Assembly (NCBI GenBank): GCA_019915015.1
Contig: JAHBBC010000032.1
Location: 346,388 to 410,387, forward strand
DNA from: Auriscalpium vulgare
Taxonomy: Eukaryota > Basidiomycota > Agaricomycetes > Russulales > Auriscalpiaceae
Direction of reading: 5' to 3'
Length of the DNA: 64,000 nucleotides
Shown: positions 47,001 through 58,602 of the stretch, one piece after another
Numbering within the stretch: the stretch's first letter is position 1
Layout of the letters: every line of letters begins with the position of its first letter
Translations under genes and position numbers: made by a program
The notes under the pieces: generated by a model
Seen by the model: the letters and a program-made list of their open reading frames with translations, nothing else
Told to the model about the DNA's origin: nothing
Database searches by the model: none

Positions 47001-47146
47001 AAGCGTGAAGCCTCTGGACTTACCTTATCCCAGGTGAGGGCGGAGCGGAGGGCCACATGTACGCTATGTCTCGCATGGGGCCGCGCGCCTCGAGTAGACA
47101 ATAAACTGGATCCAAAAAAAAAAAAAAAAAAAAAAAGCGTGAAGCC
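47001..47146 (+). mobile_element. Poly-A-tailed retroposed insertion with 12-bp target-site duplication
   Basis: An insert of about 124 bp (47013-47134) is bounded by the direct repeat AAGCGTGAAGCC (47001-47012 and 47135-47146). It ends in A23 (47114-47136, its last two bases shared with the repeat). AATAAA lies at 47100-47105, nine bases before the tail. The right copy of the segmental duplication (near 58110-58130) has an empty site, GTGAAACAACCGTGAAGAAC. These are the hallmarks of target-primed reverse transcription of a polyadenylated transcript. The source could be a 5'-truncated LINE or an mRNA; the body is too short to tell. Confidence 0.75.
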
Positions 47147-47646
47147 CAAGATTGGCGATCGCGAGGGCGGGGGGCGGTGGGTAGAGGACGTACTCGCGCT
47201 TGTCGTGGACAGCGTGCAACACGTCTTTGTGACTCGCGCGGGCTGGAGTTGGATGGTGTGTCGCGAATCGAGTCGCGCTGCACCCGGGCTAATAGATGAA
47301 GCTTTTGGTCGCCTATGATGCGTGATGACCTTGGCGACTTCCGCTCATGTGTACATGGAACGCTATAAGTAAACTCGATGAGCGACATATCCATCGTCAC
47401 CGAAGTTAGATTGTGGCCAGCACCTTCCAAGGTTGGGTACAAACGATGACGACAAGTAAGTAAAAAGGCTGTCGTAGCAGCTCTATATGACAATAAAAAG
47501 TAAATACGAAAACCATGTCGAACAGTAGTACAAAAGCCCGAGTATCTATGCAATTTTTTCGGTGATTGGCAAATCTTGGGGCTTCTTGCTTGTGAAGCGG
47601 AGACGCACGGAGCGCAACATCTTCATTGCATTATCTTGACGGGGTG

Positions 47647-49178
47647 TCAGACCGACTGAATCAGAATTGACAGGGGACGGTACTTACGAGCAACGACGGA
47701 ATGTCCCCTATTGCTGCCACGAGACGCCAAGAGACGAAAGCGACGAGGAGAAGGATCAGCAGTAGGTAGCTGCTCAGCCTTGCCAGAGGGACTACGGAGC
47801 GAAGAGAATGCGGACCTAAATGCCAGGACTGCGTGAATTTCAGACTGGAAAAAGGTGTGCCCTCTGAACTCACTTTGTACCGGACGACGAATCAGCCGAC
47901 GTCCTGGGGAGCCGACGGGCGCGGCAGCCTGAGTTTGAGCTTCCTTCCGAGGCTCATGCGCGCCATCGAAGAACCTCTCTTGACGCATGCAGAGCAAGAC
48001 ACGCCGAGCCACTGTCCCGGCGGCATATCCTATCTTGCGCATGACACGAAGCATAGATGCTGAGTGAAGTGAACAAGCAATCAGCACTCTCTTCGGCAGG
48101 GAGCGTGCAGGGAACGAGACGTACATGTCTCCTGGGTTAGCGGAGGCGATGCTCCGCGTGTGTTCGAACCCTCGGCTTCGGCTTCTTCTGTCTGTCCCCG
48201 CAGATCGCGGTCTTCCGAGTCGCCTATGCGTTGCAGACATGTCGTGCGCTGCTCAGACTCAGCTCGTATTCTGTTAAAATGGATGAGGAATACGTCAGAG
48301 GATGATAGATAAACCCGTGAGACTCACCTTTCGATGACGGCAATCTCGTCAAATAGTTCTTGTGCTCCTGAAAACTCCGTCACAGTGGATATATCAAGGT
48401 CGAAGGAGGCGACGGGTATGAATCGATCGCGGGGGTCTTCTTTGTCCTGCCATGCCCACAGAAGCCCCTCTGGCAGTTCATCGATGGAGCCAGATTCAGA
48501 ATCCGTACGGCCTTGAGGATCATAGTCCGAGTCGTCGCTCTCCTCGTCGCTCTCCTCGTCGCTTTCCTCGCCGATGTCACCGGCGGCCTCCATAAGCTCA
48601 TCCTCTCGCTTACTATCTTGGAGAAAGCACATATTCACCCCTGTCAAATCGCGTAAAGAGAGCATGGGGGAGTTGCTGTGGTCGATGTGACCCCCGGTCT
48701 TCAACCGAAAAGTGAAGTTGGAGGAGTAGTGGATATATAGGTCGTCCCAGGGTAAAGGAGGAATGGGGGTGACAGCCGGACGTCCAGTGGAAAGCGTGGC
48801 TGGGGCAATGGGCACGCACATGGTCTCCTCAAGGTACAGCGATGGCGAGGGCTGCGGCAGGCCTTTGCTGAGAATGAAGCAATCACATCGATGATACCTC
48901 CGGGAGGCGATCGGCAAGTCGAGGGCCTGTAGCAAGTCAGCACAAGGAGGCAACTGTCCGACATGAAAGAGACAAACCTGTGTTACATATCCAATGTATT
49001 TCTTGATACGGAGGGCTTTCGCCTCTTCGATTGCAACGGGATCCTCTAACGCCTCCAACGTGGCTGCCGGATCTAAAGTAAACACAACGAAGGCCCCGTG
49101 TTCAGGGTAGAGCCAACTTCGGCGTGATAACGGCTTGGTTCTGTCGTATTGCGGAACATATGGCTTCACGGTGCCCAT
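47647..49178 (-). CDS. Family A copy A11
   Basis: Four exons in one frame on the minus strand: 49178-48978, 48926-48328, 48270-48125 and 48059-47647, about 452 residues. Exon 1 has HGAFVVFTLDPAATLEALEDP and KKYIGYVTQ. Exon 2 has SRRYHRCDCFILSKGLP, EETMCVPIAPATLSTGRP, IPPLPWDDLYIHYSS, a strongly acidic linker (EESDEESDEESDDSDYD), then a KEDPRDRFIPVASFDLDIST block and VTEFSG. Exon 3 starts RIRAESEQR. The last exon is basic and Arg/Ser-rich (GSPGRRLIRRPVQS). Intron 1 is 51 nt with no stop, so retention would keep the frame. A CACGTG lies upstream at 49370. No B gene faces this copy; its duplicate A12 does face one. Confidence 0.85.
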
Positions 49179-49310
49179 TGTGGTGGTGGACGAAGAGGGG
49201 TGTTTGGGCTAGTCGCGGTTCAGGTGAGCTCTTTCAGTGCCCCCGTGGGCGCTTGGCCCGTGTGGCGCGAACAAGACGATGGCACCGCCCTGACAGTCAT
49301 ACTATAGAAG

Positions 49311-49330
49311 AACAACAACAACAACAACAA
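49311..49330 (+). repeat. (AAC)n microsatellite
   Basis: About 20 bases of AAC/CAA repeat upstream of A11. The same repeat, longer, lies in the equivalent position upstream of A12. Confidence 0.9.
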
Positions 49331-49369
49331 GGGAGCGACGACGCCGAGGAACGCATGGCGCATCGTAGA

Positions 49370-49375
49370 CACGTG
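49370..49375. promoter_or_regulatory. CACGTG E-box upstream of A11
   Basis: Palindromic CACGTG about 190 bp before the A11 start. Binding is inferred only from the motif. Confidence 0.3.
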
Positions 49376-52297
49376 TCGTCCCAGTGTCGTCCGCTTGTGC
49401 CGTGTGCTTGGCACCTCTTGCTTGTTGTCACTCGACAACACTGGTGCGCGCGCGTGAGGACTGCTGCGCATCGCCATGCCCATCGTCTCTCCCTAAGTCA
49501 AATTCGCTTAGCACTTGGTCAGTGACTTACACCTGCATGCCACCCTTCTTGATGCGACAATAATAGGATCTGAAAACATTCCTGGCGAGAGTCAAGCATC
49601 TTGATTGTATTCTGACCAGCTCGGGCATATCGTACAATGCCGGCACTGGCAGTACCATCACAGACCGTCAAGAGCTTACGCACTGCAGAGGCTCAGCAAA
49701 AATGGAGAGCAGGCGGATATGTAGCGTACTCACTAGTTTTCGCCGGCGGGCTGGTGATGAGATGTAGCCAAGTCGCCCACTCCTGAGACGATGGGCAGAG
49801 CAAGCCATCCGGAAGTGCCGGCGCAATTGCCTACCGGGTGTGGAACTGCTCGAATTGACGATGGAGGATGTTGAACTCTTGAGCAAGAGCGACGTTGCGC
49901 GGCGGCAGCACCTCGGGGAATATCCCACGGTCTGCGGACCGTATGCCCGCGCCGAGACCCTTGCCACCATATAGCTACCGTTCCCACGCTCAGCTATGCT
50001 CAGCTTCAACTCTGCGGGCCCGTCCTCTCGAGCCCTCCACCGGGTACTGTACCCATCCTGCACTTGCTCAACCCGCGTGCCAGAGGCTCGAATTGCCGGA
50101 GCTATGCGGATCCACAGCCGGCTAGCGTCGCGACTGTCGACATCATCCTCACTCCTGACGCCCTCCAGACTCCAGTACCGACGACGCGCGATCGCCGCAC
50201 GCATAACGATCGTATGAACCGCTACGTGTCACTGCCAGACACCAACGCGGATATCTTCACCGCGGGAGATACTGTCGAGCTTTTGGAGGAGGCAGATGTG
50301 ATCAAAGGCCCGTCGAATTGTCGTTGCTCTTCATATCTTGCCTGACATGGGAAGTAGGATCATGGTGGAGGCCGAGTAACGCATGCACGCAACAAGATCT
50401 CCCAATGTGTTGGATCATCCTACGTTGTCAGAGTCGTTGTGCAGCACGGAGCGACCTGCCTAGCACATGCCGGAAATCGATGTGGTTTCACTCTACAACC
50501 GTTCGAGAGCTACGCAATTCACGCATGAGCCCAAACTTAGTGCGACGAGGCGATCTCAACATACGTACACAAGCGATCATCGACCAAAATTCCGTACGTG
50601 TGTTGGTGGCTTCGTAACTGCTCACACTTCTCTGCAACAGACCTTGCTCTCGAGCCCTGAGCGTCGCTACGCTCGGATGTCTTCCGCCACGCTCCACTCT
50701 CTGTCCGACCCACTTCTGCGGAAGCAATGCTACCATCATTGCTCATTTCTGCAGTGACTGATGCTTGTCGCAGAGCTAATGGACGCACGTATTCCATTTC
50801 AACTGGCTTCGACGAGATTGGACGAGGCCTATGCTTCTATCTGACACAGCATAGCCATATCGACCCTGTACCTTCCTGCGCGCCCTTAACTCTGCGACAT
50901 CTCTCCGACGACCCACCAGGCATGCTATGGACCCTATCTTGCACTTGGACGGACCTCACTTGTACTCGAGTACTGCATGAATGACAGTATCGTTGTTTTA
51001 CGTTTTTGCTGAAATGCTGAAACGCTGAACGCTGCTCTTGAGTCCGGCGGAATGAAAACAAGGGACGGAGTTTCAGCGTGTCCATCAACTGTTGTATTCA
51101 CCCGGTAAGAAATGAATCTCGCACGGAATACCGCAAGCCCCTGAATGTTTACGTTCAGCTGCTGCCATCGACCGGGGCTATATCCCAGTTGGGGCATGTG
51201 GATCCAACGAAGTGGACGAGCACGCGCGACGGCTGCCATCGTTCGAAGGGCGGACACGTCGGCCACTGAGCAGAGCGATGACGCAGAGACAGAGAGAAGG
51301 AGCGCGCAAAACTAGTGCACTCTGGCGATGTGGTCTATTCCGCAGCAGGATACTAATGGCGGATACAAGATACAAGAACATACGCACAAGCTCCTACCTC
51401 TCAACGATGACAGCGCCCGAGCAAAAGAAGCCTGATGGCGTCTTTCGACTCGGGTAAGATTACTCGCCTCGTGGATCATGGGCCGTCTGATGTTCTTTGG
51501 ATGTTCTTTTTTAGGCGGGCGCGCTCTGCCATAAATCCCATCGCTCGGAACAGACAACGCCGAGAGCGGCGGAATTCTCCACACTGCCTCAATGGACCAG
51601 CCTCAGGTCCGCCTGAGATTCGAACACTCGTACAGCCGACTCGGACCACGCGTTGCAGGCAACTGCCCGGAATCCGATCCAGAAACGCTTCGTCGGCATG
51701 TGGAACCCCTCGTCCAGGAGAGAGCCCATCGCGACGATGCCCCCCAAGCATGTCTCGCAGAATTCGAGGCGCAGTCTGCTCTGGCGAGCGTCGAGTTACC
51801 CCTTCTTCGCGACTCAGATGCGCTATGCGCGCCGGCCTCCCGGCCGACTCCCGTGCATCCAATGCGCTGGTGGTGCCGTCGTGAATGTCCGTCCTTTCCG
51901 GTAGTCACTGGGCCACTCGGTCCTCACCCTCGGGACGCTGTCAATGGCCAAGACAAGCATGCTCTTCCAAACGTGATCATAGTACTAGTAGTAAGTCCTT
52001 GTCTCGAAAGCAATGCGTGCAAAGGCACGCATTTTGTGTATGGTCCACAACAAGCGCATACATTCACCGCCTCCGCCCCATGGTCAGAACATTGCTCTGG
52101 ATCGGTTTCGGCCGTTGCTTCTTCTTCTGAGAGCGTCTGCTTGTATTGGTGGCCTCGTAAGGTGACGAAGGACGCTCCTCTGATAGGTTGAGTCAATGCA
52201 GAGATGTTCAGCATGGGCGATGCACAGACCTGCGGGTGGATTGCTGCCCGAATTCTGCTATGAAGAGAGGCACAATGAGTGCCGCATATCCAGAATA

Positions 52298-53232
52298 TCA
52301 AGTATAACACACCATGATAGGGTCTGGGCTGGTTGTCGACGCTGAGGGTCCATCTGACGGCCCGGTTATTGACGCATCCAGGTCATGGACGTGGCTTGCG
52401 TTTGTCCGTGTGACAGCGCCAGTGCCGCTAGTAGTCTGGTTGAAGTCATCGTTGGTCAAACTGCGTGAAATAGTGGGTACAATACTTGCCGCTGATGGCT
52501 GTGTTTCGTCTGCGGTAGGGGGAGTCGGCGCGGCTGTGCTCGAATCTCGGAGGGATTTAGCCACAGCTTCAGCCTTGTCCTCTGATTAGTATAGAGGCAA
52601 CAGTATGAGACAGCGACGAGCTCACCTCCATTTTTGCATTGTGGGCCGCTACAGATCGCTGAATGCCGATACGCTGTCAAAAGCTTGCCTCGTTTGACAA
52701 TGGAAGGACAAACTGAATACTCGTCTCTAAGCGCTTGCCTAACCGATAGTTTGATTGTTTTTTGTGCCCATAGATCCATTCGAATCTGGCACATATTTTT
52801 GAAGCTATGAAAGGGTCTGAAGTCCACACGAGCGCGAGTGCCCTCCACTAATACGGGATCCCCGAGTCGGTACTGCGCTCTGAAGGGGAATGCCAATATT
52901 TTCCCTTGACGCTGCCAGGGGACTGTGGTGATGAGGCGGAAAGTTTGATGACCTGCCACCATGAGGGGGTCTATCGGGATAACAAAATGTCGAAAAACGT
53001 CCGGGAGTGTTGCCACGTCGTCGCCCCCGAACGTGGAGGTGGTACAGACCCAGAGGTCATCATCCTTCCCTTGATAGGTCACCAAAGATGGACGACCGCC
53101 GTTGCCCCGCGGTTGTTTTGGTCCCCCAAGAAGTCTTCCGTAGAGAGCCATATGTGCCATTGTGTGCACACTCTCATGGGAGTAAAAGAAATTGGCTACG
53201 CAGTCGTCCGCCATAGTATCTTGGTCGTCCAT
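52298..53232 (-). CDS. Family B copy B4
   Basis: Two exons: 53232-52626 and 52581-52298, about 296 residues, joined in phase 1 through a GTGAGC...AATCAG intron. Exon 1 reads NFFYSHESVHTMAHMALYG near residue 14, then RPSLVTYQGKDDD, a block containing GGDDVATLPDVFRHFVIPIDP, and GHQTFRLITTVPWQRQGKILA. It continues with FPFRAQYRLGDPVLVEG and a Trp-containing helix (CQIRMDLWAQKTIKL). Exon 2 is Ser/Thr/Asp/Pro-rich and low in complexity. It differs from B2 and B3 in lacking the 33-36 nt mini-exons. No signal peptide or membrane segment. The start faces A10 across 629 bp. A second in-frame Met is at residue 7. Confidence 0.78.
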
Positions 53233-53861
53233 GTGGAAACGGATTGATCGAGAGTCTCCCGCTGGAGGGTGCGGCGCTCTGAAATCTGAAGATGCGCCTT
53301 AAGGTTAAAAATTGTCAGTATTCTTGCCTACTTGCCTATACTCAATCACTGACCTGGGGTTGAAGTCGCAGTATGGGCGGGCGGAGAAGGGTTGGTCAAC
53401 GCTCTTCGAGAGATATATTCATCTTATGAGAAACAACACATTATGTTACGCACAGCATCTGGGTGTTCCCGAGTCGTAACGTACCTTCTGCCGGATCAAG
53501 AACAACAGACGTTCAACTGCATGCACACCCGTCAACTTGGGGTTTACTTGTTCTCGGCCGGCTGCCGGTTGAAGGGGCGTCCTTATTGTGCTCGAAGACT
53601 TAGTCAACAATGGACAGCAACTGACAGAGAGAACCGCCAGAAGCTCATTTGAGGCCATCATCTATGAAACAAGTAGAACAAACGCTGTACAGTGTACAGT
53701 ACTAGTACAGCGCCAGTTTTTGGAAAGATTGCCCGCCGCGGCCTGCGATAGTGCTGTGACGGATGACTGGTGACGTGCGACACGTGACAAGCTACACGTG
53801 AGGACTACAAATACTTCTTCAGCGCTTTGGCCATACCTCGCTTAACTTCTTCCCAACCACC
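53233..53861. promoter_or_regulatory. Divergent intergenic region B4/A10 with two E-boxes
   Basis: 629 bp between the start codons. CACGTG occurs at 53781-53786 and 53795-53800, 60-80 bp before the A10 start. A short pyrimidine-rich leader precedes the A10 ATG. Confidence 0.55.
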
Positions 53862-55897
53862 ATGACTGCCTCTCGAGCTCGTCCTCGCATATCATATTTT
53901 CCTAGATTTAACACCTATGTTGCCTTTACTCTGGACCCCGTCGCTACAGTGAGCATATATGGTGACCCGATTGCCACTGCTCTGGCCGCGGAGATGCCTC
54001 TGCGAACGTATGTGGGCTTCGTTGAGATGGTGAGCTGAACGCATATGCGTGATTTCATTGATCTCACTTGTTGCTTCAGATCGACGGATTGGCGTCGCCT
54101 CATCGTCGCTATCACCTGTGTCGATGCCTCCTTCTTAGCAAAGGCCTCCCCGACCGCGACCCCACCCGCGGTACCGATGAAACCTTCTGCGTGCCAGTAG
54201 GGAGAGCTTTTCACCCCTCAGGTCAGAAGTCCATCAATCCGTCGCCACGCTTACCGGCGTGGGGCGATCTTTACCATCACACCATGGTGTTCACGGAACT
54301 TCGTCTCCCGACGCAATATCATGATTACAGTGCATCCCCCAAACTGTCAAAAGCTGACTTGCTAACTCTCGACTTCGCTACCTACACTGACGCCAAGAAG
54401 AAGACCCGTGCTGTCGCTATCAATCGGGCCACCCCTCGTGATGAGTCAAGTAGTGGCTCTTCACCAAGTCCCCCTCCACCCGCTTCACATACATCTTCCC
54501 TCTCCCGCGCTGCCGCAGTACCAAGCCACGACCCGGCCGGGGCACATCTACCTGTAGACTCTACCTACACTGACGCCAAGAGGACCCGTGCTGTCGCTAT
54601 CAATTGGGCCACCTCTAGCGATGAGTCAAGTAGTGGCTCTTCACCAAGTCCCCCTCCACCCGCTTCACATACATCTTCCCTCTCCCGCGCCGCCGCAGTA
54701 CCAAGCCACGACTTGGCCGGGGCACATCTACATGATGTAGACTCTGTCGCCAGACTCACCCTCAGCGATCGCATTATCACTGATGCCTTCCTGGATGCGG
54801 TTTCCGATATCAACCTCAGTAATGAAGAGGGCACCATTTCTCCCACAGGCGGGAATGCAGCATCCGACGGCGGGCCAACTCTAGACGCCAAGCCCGACCG
54901 CAGCATCTTATTTGACAGCGCGGGTGACATAGCCCTGCGAATGGCACAAGATTATTTCGGGTTCGAGCATCCGAGGGACCGCTTCACCGCCATCGCCAAC
55001 TACTCTCCTGATTTGTCGAGCATCAAAGAAATTAGCGATGGACGGCTCCTGGTAGAGGATTGCGTTACCTTGAAAAAGTACGTGTGTTTAAACTCATGTT
55101 TTGGCGCAAATCTTAGTCGTATGTCAAGGATTCAACTTGATGCAGAAGCGCGTCGTCAACAACAGAAACTTGCTTCCGCTAGTAAGTCCTCGCATGGTGA
55201 GTTTCGTAGATTCATCCATTTGTCGGTAATGTTGGGATTGACATCAGTCACAGACCCCAATTTTGATGGCATTCCGCCTGCCTTTCGAGCGAAGTCTGTC
55301 CGGCCATCTGCGGAGGGCAGGCTGGCCAACCCATCACCATGGGGAGCTCTGCCTCTGCCATCTTCGGCGCATGGCAAGGATAGGCGAGAGGGCGTCAAAC
55401 TCGAAGCCTCGTCGCCCTCCTCAGGTGGTCGATCATTCATGTCTTCCGAGGCGCATCAAACAGCGCTTAGAAGGGGTGTGCAGGGCAAGGAGACGTATGT
55501 GTACTTAGGTCGGGAACCTAAGAAGCCCCTTCCTGCGCAGGTTTCCAGCAACCTCTTCGTTCGGACCGAGGGTACGTACTGTGGTGTCCGCGAGTCTGCA
55601 TCGTCACTGATATACCTTGTTTCAGAGTTTGATGGTCCTCCGCCGTCTTACGCAGAAGTGGCATCTCGACCACGACTAAGCAACTCCGCGGCAAAGGCAC
55701 CGACGGTCACGCCTCTACGAGTCACGGACGCTTCTCGTTCTGACTTTCTCTCTCGTGTGTCTGTCCCTTCTGGTCCGAACACCAAGCAGCGTCCATTGGT
55801 GAAAAGTTTGCCGCAATTGCATCGCGTCACCCGTAGGTGGTCTTCAGGTCATGGGAGAAGGCCTACAGGCAAAGCTGATGTCGGCGGTTTACGGTAA
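53862..55897 (+). CDS. Family A copy A10
   Basis: Five exons: 53862-54029, 54080-55077, 55117-55181, 55248-55571 and 55626-55897, about 608 residues with no break. Exon 1 has NTYVAFTLDPVATVSIYGDPIAT and RTYVGFVEM. Exon 2 has HRRYHLCRCLLLSKGLPDRDP, FCVPVGRAFHPSGQ, LPAWGDLYHHTM, a Ser/Pro-rich linker that includes a tandem repeat of about 61 residues, and EHPRDRFTAIANYSPDLSS. Exon 3 is a basic helix (RMSRIQLDAEARRQQQK). The last exons hold GPPPSYAEV and a basic C-terminus (HRVTRRWSSGHGRRP). The last three introns are 39, 66 and 54 nt, all multiples of three and free of stops, so an unspliced frame is open from 54068 to 55897. Head-to-head with B4. Confidence 0.82.
54381..54745 (+). repeat. 183-bp tandem duplication inside A10
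   Basis: Two in-frame units begin at about 54381 and 54564, each encoding TYTDAK...RAVAIN...DESSSGSSPSPPPPASH...SLSRAAAVPSHD. They differ by a few codons (KKKT against KRT, NRATPRD against NWATSSD). Confidence 0.9.
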
Positions 55898-56229
55898 AGT
55901 GGAGGTCTCTCGTTCTTTGTATGATTTACCCACGATACTCAGTGATGCTTGATGTGTGTATGTACTTTATGGGTGCGAGTACATAGTTTCAGAAGCAATT
56001 AACCTGAAACTGGATAGTGCATACTACGAGGAATAACGTCCTCACGATTCATCCTCGAGGCATTGGGGCCACGTCGCCGGACGCTGGCGGTGGCTATGAG
56101 CCACCCGGGCAAGTGGCCCTGTAACTCACACGAACAAGTCCAAAACACAGATACAACAATGTCCCAATGTGCAATACGTGGCTAACAGAGAAGCCAAAGA
56201 AAGAGGAAAGTACTCAAGATACGTCTACG
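55898..56229. other. Gap after A10
   Basis: About 330 bp, no recognisable feature. Confidence 0.45.
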
Positions 56230-56770
56230 GTCTAGCACAGCGGGCAAGTCGGATTTCGCGGCAACCAGCTACGCAAACGCCGTTCATGGAAATCTGTATC
56301 GCAATCAGCATTGCCGCAGATGACAGCCCACAAGGACGTACCCATGCTGGCATGCCGTCCCCAGCGCCGCGCTCTCCTCGTCTTTACTGGCACTGGGATA
56401 TCGCACACTAGTCTACCGCGACGCCAAGCAGCGTGAGCTTGAGCTTCACGCGCCCGTTCTTCGTCACGCGCCGGCGCGCGACCTCGACGCGGCCGACCGG
56501 TGGCGAGGGGCGGCGGGGCAGGACCGTGGGGCCCAGGATGCCGGACACAATGAACAGGCTCTGAGAATGGATGGCGGGCATCAGCATGTATCCACGTACG
56601 CGAGCGGTGGTCAGATGCTACCTCGAAGTTCTCGCCGGACGCGTTTGTGTCGTCCAGCCGCGAGAGAAGTGCATCGAGCTCGGTGTACTCCGCGTAGGCG
56701 TGTGTAGTGGGCGCCGGGCGGTGCGGCCCATGACCAGTGGCAACACGTACACGCCGCGCCATGACTACAC
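56230..56770 (-). pseudogene. RING-H2 zinc-finger protein relic
   Basis: On the minus strand, pieces in different frames look like a RING-type ubiquitin-ligase gene: EYTELDALLSRLDDTNASGE near 56690-56625, then an exon reading ILGPTVLPRRPSPPVGR and VKLKLTLLGVAVD. A TAG stop follows and then CAI, where the first RING Cys pair would be. A final exon after a GTACGT...TACAG intron reads FHERRLRSWLPRNPTCPLC and stops. FHE and CPLC match the end of a RING-H2, but the Cys that normally follows FHER is Arg, and the second Cys of CAIC is Ser. It lies next to the right segmental duplication. Probably dead; a different splicing that saves it cannot be excluded. Confidence 0.5.
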
Positions 56771-58602
56771 GCTCGCGCGTCGGCTCTTGGCACGCAGGTC
56801 AGGAGCATCGCAGAGGCATCGCATCCTTATTGTGATCGGCGCACAGGATGTGGAAGCCTTCCCAGTCACGGTGTTGGTTAGTAACGGTTCCGCAGTGTGC
56901 GTCGTGCGAGGCCCGGCTCGCTGACAAATATGGGATTGGCACCGCCACAGCCCCCGTCTCACATCTCCCGAGTCCCATCGACCATTGGCGCAGGAGCGCT
57001 GCGTGCTGCATGCGTGCCTACGCATCTGCGGCTCGTCAACAAAGTTGAGCCGCACCCTAGCAAAACCCGAGGGCACGGGAGTCAACTGCGCGGGCAACGA
57101 TCGACGGGCCTTGGACGGGCCTGCCTATACTGCGCTGCCTCTTTTTCTTCCGAAATGCCTGGCGTCGCCAACGCCCCTACCAATCCTTTGCGCACAAGCA
57201 CTCAAACTGGCGTGCTGGAAAAATCGGTCTGCCAGAAGTGCCATGCGTGCGCGCGTGCCGCGTCGTGCGGTCGACACGTTGACCTCTTCCTGAGACATGA
57301 CAACGAGTCAACGACCCGAGTCCGAACGCACGGATGGGCGCGAAGTCCGCTATTCAGGGCTTTGCCAATGGCTGAGCTGCTGCGGGAGGGTCTTCTCGTG
57401 CTCCGGTGCGTTTCAGTCGCTTCCATTCTCAAATTTGAACTAATCTTGCGGTAGAGACCCAACCATTTCAGCAACCTAAAAAGCTTTCAGGAAGATACAC
57501 GCCGCGTATGGACGGACGCATTGTCCTGATGAACAATTGGTCCCAGCTATCCATGTGAAAGTGGTGAGTACGCTGGTATATACGCCCACTCTCCTCATGC
57601 TGAGCCTTCGCGACGCGTCAGCGCGTCATCTCTTGGCTGGCTGTGGGTCCAGGGCGACGGGTCTCGGTTTGTTGCGTGCTGTCCAGGACACGCATATCGA
57701 CGTGAGCGACCGTCTGAGGAAATCCGTGCCCGGTACATAGCATCGAGAAAGACCGAAGGGTGGGTATGTCGCGCCTTCAAGTTCAGTTGTCTACACATCA
57801 TGCTAATCCTGCTCTCTTCCTGTCAGTCGTGCTCACCCGCCGTCAATCCTCTGTGCCGAAGTGTTGTCGCTGACTGCCCTCAGTAAGCGCCGCCAGCCGA
57901 AGGCAACATCGGAGAAGAGACGGCTGATCGCTGTGACCAACAGAGTACTCCTGCCCGAGCCGCACGCTCATATTTGGCGAACCCCGTCGAGGACCTTCTG
58001 CTCTACCCGTGCGTGGTTACTCTTACGCTTGCTTCGGGTTGTGCTGAGACACGACATCAGCAAATTTGGCTTGTCCGCCCAAATACGCATCCAGCTGAAG
58101 CTAAACGTGAAACAACCGTGAAGAACAAGATTGGCGATCGCGATGACGGGCGGCGGTGAGTAGAGGACGTACTCGCGCTTGTCGTGGACAGCGTGCAACA
58201 CATCTTTGTGACTCGTGCGGGCTAGAGCTGGATGGTGTCGCGAATCGAGTCGCGCTGTACATTCGGGTTAATAAATAAACCTTTTGGTCGCCTATGATGC
58301 ATGGCGACCTTGCAGGCGGCTTCGGCTCATATGTACATCGAACGCTATGAGTAAACTCGATGAGCGGCAAATCCATCGTCATCGAGGTTAGATTGTGGCC
58401 AGCACCTTGCAAGGTTGGGTACAAACGATGACGACAAGTAAAAAGGCTGTCGTAGCTCTATATGACAATAGAAAAGAAATGCGAAAACCCTATCAAACAG
58501 TAGTACAAAAACCCGGGTATCTATGCGATTTTTTCGCTGATTGGCAAATCTTGGGGCTTCTTGCTTGGGAAGCGGAGCACGGAGCGCAACTTCTTCATTG
58601 CA

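Larger units (their letters stand above)
45835..49345 (+). repeat. Segmental duplication, left copy (carries A11)
   Basis: About 3.5 kb matches 56915-60350 in the same orientation, including non-coding flanks, the A11/A12 gene and the CAA repeat beyond it. Anchors include ATCTGCGGCTCGTCAACAAA (about 45929 and 57022), AACGAGTCAACGACCCGAGT (46205 and 57302) and GATTGTGGCCAGCACCTT (47410 and 58391). It is interrupted by a poly-A insertion at 47013-47136 that is absent from the right copy. Confidence 0.85.
49179..52297. other. Gene-poor region with duplicated, degenerate sequence
   Basis: 49340-49950 is similar to 62880-63450: both contain GCATGGCGCA, CGCAGAGGCTCAGC and a GGGGAATATCCCACGG stretch. 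Frames at 49895-50345 and 51435-52191 overlap in several phases and show no recognisable domain. I see no A or B family member here, although A11 would be expected to face one. Confidence 0.45.

Noticed and set aside
47013..47113. Body of the poly-A insertion as a U1 snRNA-derived retropseudogene
   Set aside because: It contains ACTTACCT near its 5' end, as U1 does, but no Sm site or U1 stem-loops were seen, and AATAAA before the tail fits an mRNA or LINE 3' end better.
51435..52191. Three overlapping open frames (149, 199 and 128 codons)
   Set aside because: Open in different frames and strands over the same DNA with no recognisable domain.
54068..55897. A single-exon 609-codon gene
   Set aside because: It omits the conserved first exon at 53862 and reads through three good GT..AG introns; the spliced model fits the family.
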